From Acidobacteriaceae bacterium (GTDB lineage Bacteria > Acidobacteriota > Terriglobia > Terriglobales > SbA1): a stretch of 5,213 nucleotides of DNA. Shown here piece after piece: positions 1-5,107 of this stretch. Location: NCBI GenBank assembly GCA_003136335.1, contig PLEA01000236.1, forward strand, positions 1 through 5,213. The letters are read 5' to 3'. Below the pieces are notes generated by a model. It ran no database searches. It saw only the letters and a program-made list of their open reading frames with translations, and was not told where the DNA came from. The first letter of the stretch is position 1, and every line of letters starts with the position of its first letter. Position numbers and translations under genes: made by a program.

Positions 1-809
1 GGATGATAGGGAGACCGAGCCGTGTCGCCCTTTTCGTCCGCAAACGAATTGACGAAAACGATCCGCTCTGGCACCGCGATCTCGCGATACACAAACTTCC
101 CCCACATCTCCTGCCCCTCCCGTCGCATCGAATAGTGAAAGACCCCGCCCGGCCGCAGATCCAACCTATAGACTTTGATCGCACACCCCTTCGGCCCCCA
201 CCACAGCGCCAGTCCTTCAGCCTCCGTCCACGCCTTGAACACAAGCGCACGCGGCGCATCGAATCCCCGCGTGAGGACAAACTCTTTCTGGCTCGATCGC
301 TCCTCATTCGATCGTTGGCTGATGGAGTCCAGGTGAGCGCCGAGACGATCCAGGCTTTGCGTCCATCCCGCCTGCATCCCTTGCAGATATTGCGGTGCCT
401 GCGCGGCAGCTTTGATCACGCGCGCTTTCAGGGTCAGCGCCGTTTTCCCGTGCTGCTCGGCAAAGATCACGGTGTTGAGCACATCGAACATGGAGTTGCC
501 TTTTTCATCCAGCGCGCTGCCGATGAAAACCAGCCGCTCGGGCTCGTCGATCTCCTCAAACACGCCTTTCATCGGATACACGACGCCGTCGGGCGCGCGC
601 ATGTGGATGCGAATTGCGCCACCGGCTCGCACGTCCAGTTCACAAACCGGGTTCGTGAACCCACTCGGCCCCCACCATTGCGCCATGTGCTTGGTCTCGG
701 TCCACGCCTTGAACACGAGTTCTCTGGGCGCGTCGAAAACACGCGTGATGACCAAATCCCATTCCGAAGATTCGGTCGCGGCGCTAATTCTTGCGTTGGG
801 TGCGGGCAT
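1..809 (-). CDS. Tandem AHSA1/SRPBCC-domain protein, C-terminus cut by window edge
   Basis: The frame is open from an ATG at 809 to the left edge (269 complete residues, no stop), so this is a 3'-partial gene. It holds two copies of the AHSA1-type SRPBCC (START-like) fold. Copy 1 spans about residues 17-160, with FDAPRELVFKAW at 25-36 and QWWGP at 44-48. Copy 2 starts near residue 176, with FDAPRALVFKAW at 183-194 and LWWGP at 202-206, and is cut after residue 269. Most relatives have one domain of about 140-160 residues, so this is a duplicated form. SRPBCC proteins form a hydrophobic cavity for small ligands, but the ligand and reaction are unknown. No signal peptide is seen, so it is likely cytoplasmic. 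The start is supported by AGGAG seven bases upstream. It overlaps the end of the ArsR gene by 26 bases, indicating an operon and probable translational coupling. The family call is firm; the function is not. Confidence 0.9.
   Translation of the reverse strand, partial: MPAPNARISAATESSEWDLVITRVFDAPRELVFKAWTETKHMAQWWGPSGFTNPVCELDVRAGGAIRIHMRAPDGVVYPMKGVFEEIDEPERLVFIGSALDEKGNSMFDVLNTVIFAEQHGKTALTLKARVIKAAAQAPQYLQGMQAGWTQSLDRLGAHLDSISQRSNEERSSQKEFVLTRGFDAPRALVFKAWTEAEGLALWWGPKGCAIKVYRLDLRPGGVFHYSMRREGQEMWGKFVYREIAVPERIVFVNSFADEKGDTARSPYH
191..716. repeat. DNA-level trace of the internal domain duplication
   Basis: Two blocks are repeated exactly at a spacing of 474 bases (158 codons) inside the SRPBCC gene. 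A 17-base block lies at 226-242 and 700-716, and a 13-base block (TCGGCCCCCACCA) at 191-203 and 665-677. They encode the conserved VFKAW and WWGP motifs, so the identity may reflect protein-level constraint as well as shared ancestry. The rest of the two domains has diverged clearly, which argues against a recent duplication. Confidence 0.75.
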
Positions 810-1161
810 GTATCTTCTCCTTCTTCTTATTTTTCAAATCTTGTTTTTTTAGTTCGCGCAGATAGTCATCCAGTCGATCTAAACTCTCCTCCCAGAAGCG
901 CCGGTAATGTTCCACCCACCCGGCCACATCCTGCAGAGGAGCGGCCTGGAGCCGGCAGGGCCGCCATTGCGCTTCGCGCCCGCGCGCGATCAGTCCCGCG
1001 CGCTCCAATACTTTCAAATGTTTGGAAATCGCCGGCATGCTCATGGCAAAAGGTTCGGCCAGCGCCGTCACCGAGGCCTCGCCCGACGCCAGCCGCGCCA
1101 GAATCGCGCGCCGCGTGGGATCTGCCAGTGCTCCGAAGGTTTCACTCAATCGATCGTTCAT
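784..1161 (-). CDS. ArsR-family winged-helix transcriptional repressor
   Basis: This 125-residue protein has the ArsR/SmtB winged-helix fold. It opens with the typical FGALADPTRRAILARL helix (10-24). The helix-turn-helix follows at about 30-52, with recognition helix SMPAISKHLKVLE (41-53), and then the wing at about 58-70 (IARGREAQWRPCRL). The tail contains EHYRRFWEESLDRLDDYL (84-101). There is no ELCVCD-type cysteine metal site and the only cysteine is C69, so metal sensing is unlikely; this matches the subgroup commonly found beside SRPBCC genes. The last ~20 residues are strongly lysine-rich and partly overlap the next gene. A good promoter and a cluster of GTTA half-sites lie just upstream, so it probably represses its own operon. 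The ATG at 1161 follows only a weak Shine-Dalgarno match but begins exactly at the family's usual N-terminus. The inducer is unknown. Confidence 0.93.
   Translation of the reverse strand: MNDRLSETFGALADPTRRAILARLASGEASVTALAEPFAMSMPAISKHLKVLERAGLIARGREAQWRPCRLQAAPLQDVAGWVEHYRRFWEESLDRLDDYLRELKKQDLKNKKKEKIHARTQRKN
817..821 (-). promoter_or_regulatory. Ribosome binding site of the SRPBCC gene
   Basis: AGGAG on the minus strand lies seven bases before the ATG at 809, within the purine-rich lysine codons that end the ArsR gene. It fixes the start of the downstream gene and means that gene is translated from within the ArsR coding sequence. Confidence 0.75.
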
Positions 1162-1180
1162 GGCCGTACAAAACCAATCA

Positions 1181-1204
1181 GTTAAATAACTACTAGGTTA
1201 AATA
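1181..1204. promoter_or_regulatory. Candidate ArsR operator overlapping the -10 region
   Basis: The plus strand reads GTTAAATAAC, then TACTAG, then GTTAAATA. This gives an inverted pair GTTA/TAAC (1181-1184 and 1187-1190), a second inverted pair TAAC/GTTA around six bases (1187-1190 and 1197-1200), and an exact direct repeat GTTAAATA with a 16-base period. It covers the proposed -10 box and transcription start, where a repressor would block the polymerase. Binding by the adjacent ArsR protein is inferred from position and from the palindromic, AT-rich operators typical of the family. Confidence 0.5.
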
Positions 1205-1227
1205 TACCCACTGCGATCTCCTGTCAA
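1199..1227 (-). promoter_or_regulatory. Sigma-70-type promoter of the arsR-SRPBCC operon
   Basis: On the minus strand a perfect -35 box TTGACA (1222-1227) is followed 17 bases later by TATTTA (1199-1204). TATATT (1201-1206), at 15 bases, is an alternative -10 box. The predicted transcript would start near 1192, leaving a leader of about 30 bases before the ATG at 1161. The position and the perfect -35 box make this the best promoter in the window; transcription itself is inferred. Confidence 0.65.
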
Positions 1228-1283
1228 CTGTTTTTCGCTTTGACCGTGGGCTTCTGGGAGCTTCGCCCTCACCGAATAGTTAG

Positions 1284-1289
1284 TATGAT
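1284..1289 (+). promoter_or_regulatory. Possible -10 box for the GH31 gene
   Basis: TATGAT lies 42 bases before the GH31 start codon and is a good -10 match. The matching -35 region (about 1261-1267, around CTTCGCC) is poor, so the promoter would be weak or activator-dependent. A TTGACC at 1240-1245 is too far upstream to pair with it. The rest of the 170-base divergent spacer shows only the arsR promoter and operator. Confidence 0.3.
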
Positions 1290-1331
1290 GTTGCTGCAAA
1301 GAAGAAAATCGTTTCTGGAAAGAGTCCCGTA

Positions 1332-3890
1332 ATGCCAGTTTCCTGCCCGCGGTTCCTTGTTTTACTTTTCGGTATAACAACTGCCGCCTCGGCCTTCGCG
1401 CCCGCACAAACCGCCGCTGTTTCACAGCCTGCCACTATTACGCTCGAAGCCGTAACCAGTTCCCACCCGCTGCGGGACGGCGTTGAACTTCAGTCGGGCG
1501 CGGCGACTTTGCGCATCACCGCGCTTCGCGATGACATCATCCGAGTGCGCATTTCTCCGGATAGCACTCTGCCCGAAGACGCTTCCTGGGCAGTCCTTCC
1601 CGGGCCGCGCAGCAAATCCATCGATGTGCAGCCGATTCAAGAGGCTGCCTCCGTAGGCTTTCGTACCGCAGAACTGGAGGTCCGCGTCGAGCGCAATCCC
1701 CTCCGCGTGGTCATTCGCGATCTCGCCGGCAACGTCATCTCCGCCGACGCCGCGGGCCGCCCCATCCAGTTCGAACTCGGAGGGTTCTCGATCTCCAAGC
1801 AAATGCCCGCCGACGAGCATTACTTTGGCCTCGGCGACAAGACCGGCTCCTTCGACCGCCGGAATCAGGCCTACACCCTCTGGAACACCGACATCGGTCC
1901 CCAGGAATCCGTCGATCCTCTCTACAAAAGCATCCCGTTCTTCCTCGGCATCAACGGCACCCGCAGTTATGGCATCTTCCTCGACAATACCTGGCGCACC
2001 TGGTTTGATTTCGGCAAACAGGCGCGGGACGCGATCTCCTTCGGCTCCGAAGGCGGCCCGCTCGACTATTACGTTCTCTATGCCCCCACTCCGAAGCAGG
2101 TCGTGGAAAGCTATGCCTATCTAACCGGAACGCCTCCGCTTCCTCCGCTGTGGGCGCTGGGTTTCCAGCAGTCGCGCTATAGCTATACTCCGGAATCCCA
2201 GGCCCGCGAGATCGCCAACCGTCTTCGCGCCGACATGATTCCCTCCGACGTGCTTTACCTCGACATCGACTACCAGTACAAGAATCGTCCTTTCACCGTG
2301 GATCCCAAAACTTTCCCTAACTTCCCGGGACTCGCATCCGATCTGCGCAAACAGCATTTTCATTTAGTCAATATCACTGATCTGCACATCGCGCACGCCC
2401 CCAATCAAGGCTACGGCCCGTACGATACCGGCGAAGCCGGCAACCACTTCGTGAAAAATCCCGATGGCTCCGAATTTGTCGGCGTCGTCTGGCCGGGCCC
2501 GGCGGGCTTTCCCGATTTCACGCGCGCCCAAACCCGCGAGTGGTGGGGCGGCCTCTACCGTCAATTTGTTGCGGACGGCGTGGCCGGCTTCTGGAACGAC
2601 ATGAATGAACCCTCGGTCTTTGACGGACCCGACAAGACGATGCCGCTGAATACCGTGCATCGCATCGAAGAGCCCGGATTCATCACGCGCACCGCCACCC
2701 ACGGCGAGATCCACAACATCGTCGGACTGGAAAATGCCCGCGCCACTTTCGAGGGCCTTCTGCAACTGCGTCCCGACGAGCGTCCATTTGTTCTCACCCG
2801 CGCTACCTACGCGGGCGGCCAGCGCTATGGCTTTACGTGGACCGGAGACAATTCCGCGACCTGGAATCATCTGCGTCTGGCCACGCAGATGGTGCTCAAT
2901 CTCGGCGTCAGCGGCATTTCATTCTCTGGCGCCGACGTCGGCGGGTTTAATGGCTCACCTTCTCCCGCGTTGCTCACGCGTTGGGTTGAGCTCGCCGCGT
3001 TCTCTCCGTTCTTCCGCGATCATGCCACCAAAGGCTCGCTACCGCATGAGATCTGGAACAACGGACCGGAGCAGGAAGCCATTCGCCGCCGCTACATTGA
3101 AACCCGCTACCGCCTGCTGCCCTACATCTATTCGCTGGCCGACGAATCTTCGCGCACCGGGCTTCCGCTCATGCGTCCCGTCTTCCTTGAATTTCCGGAT
3201 GTGTTCGCTGCGGGGTTCGATCATCTCGACACGGAATTCCTGCTCGGCCCCAGCCTGCTGATCGCGCCGCCTCCGTTCGCCGAAATGGTCAATGATTATG
3301 CCGTCTCTTTCCCCAAAGGCCAAGACTGGTATGACTTTTGGACGGGCATGAAAGTTGCCGCATCTCCGCAGCCGCCCTCGATCGTCGATGTCGTCAACTC
3401 AGGCGGAGGCGCAGGCATTGCCATGCCTCGCGAAATTCATCCGCCGCTCGAGACCATGCCGGTCTACGTTCGCGGCGGAAGTATCCTGCCCCTCCAGCCT
3501 CTGATTCAGAACACGGACGAAACGCCCAAGGGGCCGTTGGAGCTGCATGTCTATCCCGGCCCGCAGTGCAGCGGATCGCTTTATGTCGATGACGGCCACA
3601 CCTTCCGCTATCAGCACGGCGAGTATCTGCGGCAGACATTCACCTGCCAGTCCGACGGCAACTCCATGCGCCTGAATTTCCATGCGCGTCAAGGTTCGTA
3701 CACACCGTGGTGGAAGTTCGTCGAGGTGGTGATTTATGACTGGCCGTCCGCGCATGCCGAAGCGAAGTTCTCCAGCAGCACGTATCCGTTGAAAACATCG
3801 TATGACGCGAAGCAGCATGCTCTGCACGTCACGCTGGCGGATGTGTCGGCAGAGGCCGAGCTCAGCATTCGCGGCAGATCCAATCATTGA
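1332..3890 (+). CDS. Secreted glycoside hydrolase family 31 alpha-glucosidase
   Basis: This complete 852-residue protein should release alpha-linked glucose from oligosaccharides by a retaining mechanism. An N-terminal signal peptide (hydrophobic core about 8-20, likely cleavage near ASAFA at 19-23, no lipobox) directs export. The N-terminal beta-sandwich domain (about 35-260) includes YFGLGDKTGSFDRR (164-177) and WNTD (184-187). The catalytic barrel (about 265-610) carries LDIDY (310-314), the nucleophile motif WNDMNEP with D423, the acid/base motif WTGDNSATW with D506, GADVGGF (533-539, D535) and FRDH (561-564). C-terminal beta domains follow, including VYVRGGSILP (711-720) and a DUF5110-like part from about 735 (YVDDGHTFRY at 751-760). 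The DMNEP form is typical of alpha-glucosidases rather than alpha-xylosidases, but the substrate is not proven. The ATG has GGAAAGAG seven bases upstream. It diverges from the arsR operon and appears monocistronic. Confidence 0.95.
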   Translation: MPVSCPRFLVLLFGITTAASAFAPAQTAAVSQPATITLEAVTSSHPLRDGVELQSGAATLRITALRDDIIRVRISPDSTLPEDASWAVLPGPRSKSIDVQPIQEAASVGFRTAELEVRVERNPLRVVIRDLAGNVISADAAGRPIQFELGGFSISKQMPADEHYFGLGDKTGSFDRRNQAYTLWNTDIGPQESVDPLYKSIPFFLGINGTRSYGIFLDNTWRTWFDFGKQARDAISFGSEGGPLDYYVLYAPTPKQVVESYAYLTGTPPLPPLWALGFQQSRYSYTPESQAREIANRLRADMIPSDVLYLDIDYQYKNRPFTVDPKTFPNFPGLASDLRKQHFHLVNITDLHIAHAPNQGYGPYDTGEAGNHFVKNPDGSEFVGVVWPGPAGFPDFTRAQTREWWGGLYRQFVADGVAGFWNDMNEPSVFDGPDKTMPLNTVHRIEEPGFITRTATHGEIHNIVGLENARATFEGLLQLRPDERPFVLTRATYAGGQRYGFTWTGDNSATWNHLRLATQMVLNLGVSGISFSGADVGGFNGSPSPALLTRWVELAAFSPFFRDHATKGSLPHEIWNNGPEQEAIRRRYIETRYRLLPYIYSLADESSRTGLPLMRPVFLEFPDVFAAGFDHLDTEFLLGPSLLIAPPPFAEMVNDYAVSFPKGQDWYDFWTGMKVAASPQPPSIVDVVNSGGGAGIAMPREIHPPLETMPVYVRGGSILPLQPLIQNTDETPKGPLELHVYPGPQCSGSLYVDDGHTFRYQHGEYLRQTFTCQSDGNSMRLNFHARQGSYTPWWKFVEVVIYDWPSAHAEAKFSSSTYPLKTSYDAKQHALHVTLADVSAEAELSIRGRSNH

Positions 3891-3907
3891 TGTCATTGCC
3901 CGAGGTG

Positions 3908-3927
3908 CCGCCGGCCAGGTTCGGCGG
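3908..3927 (+). terminator. GC hairpin just after the GH31 gene, weak terminator candidate
   Basis: CCGCCG (3908-3913) and CGGCGG (3922-3927) form a 6-bp stem around an 8-base loop, 17 bases after the GH31 stop codon. No T-run follows, so it does not meet the usual intrinsic-terminator pattern; it could stabilise a 3' end or be chance in GC-rich DNA. Confidence 0.2.
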
Positions 3928-3955
3928 AGCTTGGACGGACCGCCCGGGAGGCTGA

Positions 3956-4210
3956 GTGCCATCCAGGTATGGGTGCTCGCCAGCAGATATGCACTGCGCA
4001 GGGCTGGGCCGCCCGCCCGATCTTCTTGGGCGAGTGAATGCGTCCATCGAGCTTCTCGGCGTTGACCGGGAGGATTTCTTCAAGGAACTCTTGGATGATC
4101 TCACCAAGGAATTGAAGCCGGTGCAAACGCAACTGCGAAGGAAATATGAGGCTAAGAAAACGTCCCTCCAGTTGCAATCGGGTGCTCTATTGATCCCGTG
4201 TGGTGGATAG
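3956..4210 (+). CDS. Small hypothetical protein, possibly a frameshifted remnant
   Basis: I do not recognise this 84-residue frame. It starts at a GTG with GGGAGG four bases upstream; an ATG at 3989 or a GTG at 4034 are alternative starts. The first ~25 codons run through a GC-rich repeat motif (4002-4017) and look non-coding. From about 4034 the protein becomes plausible: a charged, probably helical segment (VDREDFFKELLDDLTKELK, then QTQLRRKYEAKK). After about 4160 it turns unconvincing and ends at TAG. The +1 frame then gives a protein-like tail, VVDSVAIVTVLYQQQN, ending at 4250. This suggests that an original gene of about 70-75 codons was broken by a one-base change between about 4160 and 4193. 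No signal peptide or known domain is seen. It may also be entirely chance. Confidence 0.28.
   Translation: MPSRYGCSPADMHCAGLGRPPDLLGRVNASIELLGVDREDFFKELLDDLTKELKPVQTQLRRKYEAKKTSLQLQSGALLIPCGG
4002..4017 (+). repeat. GC-rich 16-base motif, copy 1
   Basis: GGCTGGGCCGCCCGCC matches the copy at 4451-4466 in 15 of 16 bases and in the same orientation. Both copies follow GCGCAG- or GCGAAA-like sequence and are followed by GATC-containing DNA within about 10 bases. I recall similar GC-rich motifs scattered between genes in Acidobacteriota genomes, but this was not checked here. Confidence 0.45.
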
Positions 4211-4263
4211 CGTCGCCATCGTGACAGTGCTCTACCAGCAGCAGAACTAGTCTGGGCGCGGAA

Positions 4264-4318
4264 GCAGCAGGTCCCTCGACTACGCCGTCGCTGGGCGCTC
4301 CGGCTTCGGTCGGGATGA
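4264..4318. repeat. Palindromic intergenic repeat-like element
   Basis: The segment from GCAGCAGGTCCCTCGAC to GTCGGGATGA has imperfect outer arms (TCCCTCGAC at 4272-4280 and GTCGGGA at 4309-4315) and a nested GCCG/CGGC pair (4284-4287 and 4301-4304), so it can fold into a hairpin. I recall near-identical 'ggtccctcgac ... cgggatga' segments repeated between genes in Acidobacteriota. Only one copy is in this window, so repetition cannot be shown here. Confidence 0.4.
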
Positions 4319-4385
4319 ACCATTTTGGGATGATTTCGGGTGAAACTGTTCTGAGATTTTTTTTGGGACAGAGGTTTCATCGACG

Positions 4386-4466
4386 GGCGGGGTAGCCCAT
4401 CCTTGCCGTACCACCGAATGGGGCACCCTTTTTTATACTGTCCTGCGAAAGGCTGGGCCACCCGCC
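4386..4466. repeat. Imperfect inverted repeat containing the 16-base motif, copy 2
   Basis: GGCGGGGTAGCCCATCC (4386-4402) is the near reverse complement of GGCTGGGCCACCCGCC (4451-4466): 14 pairs, two mismatches and one bulged G. The right arm is the second copy of the motif found at 4002-4017. Folding of these arms would compete with the terminator stem at 4390-4428. Confidence 0.5.
4390..4434 (+). terminator. Likely intrinsic terminator with six Ts
   Basis: The left arm GGGTAGCCCAT (4390-4400) pairs with ATGGGGCACCC (4418-4428): 5 bp closing the loop, two mismatches, then 4 bp at the base. It is followed at once by TTTTTT (4429-4434). The loop is 17 bases, which is long, and the mismatches weaken the stem. 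It would stop plus-strand transcripts from GH31 or the small frame before they run into the convergent gene at 4539. It lies inside a larger inverted repeat that offers a competing fold. Confidence 0.45.
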
Positions 4467-4473
4467 GATGATC

Positions 4474-4525
4474 GGGATCACACGAGCTTGCCTGTGGCTG
4501 TGAGCGATGCAAACCCGGTGATCCC
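4474..4525. repeat. Perfect 8-base inverted repeat after the lipocalin-like gene
   Basis: GGGATCAC (4474-4481) and GTGATCCC (4518-4525) are exact inverted copies around a 36-base loop that contains a further TTGC/GCAA pair (4488-4491 and 4509-4512). On the minus strand it begins 13 bases after the stop of the lipocalin-like gene, so it may mark or protect that transcript's 3' end. No T-run follows on the minus strand, so it is not a standard intrinsic terminator. A 12-base palindrome TGATCGGGATCA (4469-4480) overlaps the left arm. Confidence 0.4.
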
Positions 4526-4538
4526 ACTCAGAAATCGG

Positions 4539-5018
4539 TTATTGCTTGTCATAGAATGCGACGCTATGCGTCTTCTTTCCTGCTGAGTCAGTCAGATCTG
4601 TAGTTACCGTGCGGGTCTTGCCATCGGCAGAGACAACGATATGACTGCTACCGGTAACTTTGCCGTCCTTTTTGGTAATGCCATCCATTGTGCGCTCGTT
4701 GACCTTTTTATATGCCCGCGTGTCGCCAGTGGGATCACCGGTGAGTGGATAGTCTTTGCCGTCGAACTTGCCGGTCCACTCGATGTGCGATGGCTTACCC
4801 TGAGCATCGACACCGTCGATGGTGCACTTGATGTTGTCGACGGCGGCCTCGTAGACAACCGTGCTATTTTTCGCGGCTCCAGAGCTAACCTTCGACTTGG
4901 CTTCATCGAGCTTCCATGAACCGATCATCGGGTTTTCGGCGAAACATAGCGTCAGGCCGAGAAAGCACATCACGAGCGTTAGCACCACGGTTCTTGTCTT
5001 CATCTTTATCTTTATCAT
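4539..5018 (-). CDS. Small exported lipocalin-like protein of unknown function
   Basis: This 159-residue protein starts with a clear signal peptide: positive residues (KIKMKTR), a hydrophobic core at about 10-26, and likely cleavage after LCFA (24-27). The mature part opens with NPMIGSWKLDEAKSK (29-43), the GxW-type beginning seen in lipocalin-like proteins. Short beta-strand-like blocks follow, with the turn motifs DGVDAQGKP (68-76), FDGKDYPLTGDP (85-96) and SADGKTRTVT (130-139). The end, VAFYDKQ, is typical of a small secreted family I associate with Acidobacteriota. It would lie in the periplasm or outside the cell; no enzyme activity or ligand can be named. The ATG at 5018 is preceded by an excellent GGGAGGAG at six-base spacing, which favours it over the internal ATG at 5003. 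It is convergent with the GH31 gene and has no operon partner in the window. Confidence 0.88.
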   Translation of the reverse strand: MIKIKMKTRTVVLTLVMCFLGLTLCFAENPMIGSWKLDEAKSKVSSGAAKNSTVVYEAAVDNIKCTIDGVDAQGKPSHIEWTGKFDGKDYPLTGDPTGDTRAYKKVNERTMDGITKKDGKVTGSSHIVVSADGKTRTVTTDLTDSAGKKTHSVAFYDKQ

Positions 5019-5024
5019 CTTGGG

Positions 5025-5032
5025 CTCCTCCC
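5025..5032 (-). promoter_or_regulatory. Strong ribosome binding site that decides the start at 5018
   Basis: GGGAGGAG on the minus strand ends six bases before the ATG at 5018. It is the best Shine-Dalgarno sequence in the window and points to efficient translation. Confidence 0.8.
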
Positions 5033-5054
5033 GTTGGGGGAATAGGCGTAGAAA

Positions 5055-5078
5055 ATCTCCGCCCTGTGGCGGCGAGAT
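5055..5078 (-). other. Hairpin upstream of the lipocalin-like gene
   Basis: On the minus strand ATCTC, a two-base bulge and CGCC pair with GGCG then GAGAT around a 4-base ACAG loop, giving a 9-bp stem with a tight loop. TTTTC follows directly. It lies 37 bases before the start codon, so it could be a leader hairpin, a weak attenuator-like site or an operator. I see no riboswitch consensus. Confidence 0.4.
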
Positions 5079-5107
5079 ATCTTCATCATTCGGAGTTTTC
5101 TTGTCAA
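5078..5107 (-). promoter_or_regulatory. Possible promoter of the lipocalin-like gene
   Basis: A perfect TTGACA (5102-5107) is followed 18 bases later by AAGATA (5078-5083), a poor -10 box. If used, transcription would start near 5071, inside the adjacent hairpin, so the whole hairpin could not be transcribed from here. The start could lie elsewhere. Confidence 0.35.

Noticed and set aside
844..850. Run of seven As on the minus strand inside ArsR as a programmed slippage site fusing ArsR to the SRPBCC protein
   Set aside because: In the SRPBCC frame a TGA lies between the A-run and the SRPBCC start, so slippage there could not create the fusion.
3..1196. Long plus-strand open frame of 397 codons
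   Set aside because: It lies opposite the SRPBCC and ArsR genes, which have clear family motifs on the minus strand. Its protein is proline/arginine-rich with no domain.
1198..1425. Minus-strand frame of 75 codons upstream of ArsR
   Set aside because: It overlaps the GH31 signal peptide region in antisense and covers the arsR promoter. Its protein is Arg/Gln-rich with no motif.
3893..4177. Minus-strand frame of 94 codons
   Set aside because: It is the antisense of the charged helical segment on the plus strand and has no supporting ribosome binding site or motif.
4357..4364. Run of eight Ts as an intrinsic terminator
   Set aside because: No GC-rich stem lies immediately before it on the plus strand; only a weak CTGTTC/GGACAG pairing encloses it.
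3862..4527. Minus-strand open frame of 221 codons across the spacer
   Set aside because: It is low in acidic residues, rich in Arg/Ser/Pro, crosses all the repeat motifs and overlaps the GH31 end. It looks like a translation of GC-rich repeats, not a gene.
5001..5015. Short tandem TCTTTA units at the start of the lipocalin-like gene
   Set aside because: Only two units are present and they encode the normal lysine-rich N-region of the signal peptide.
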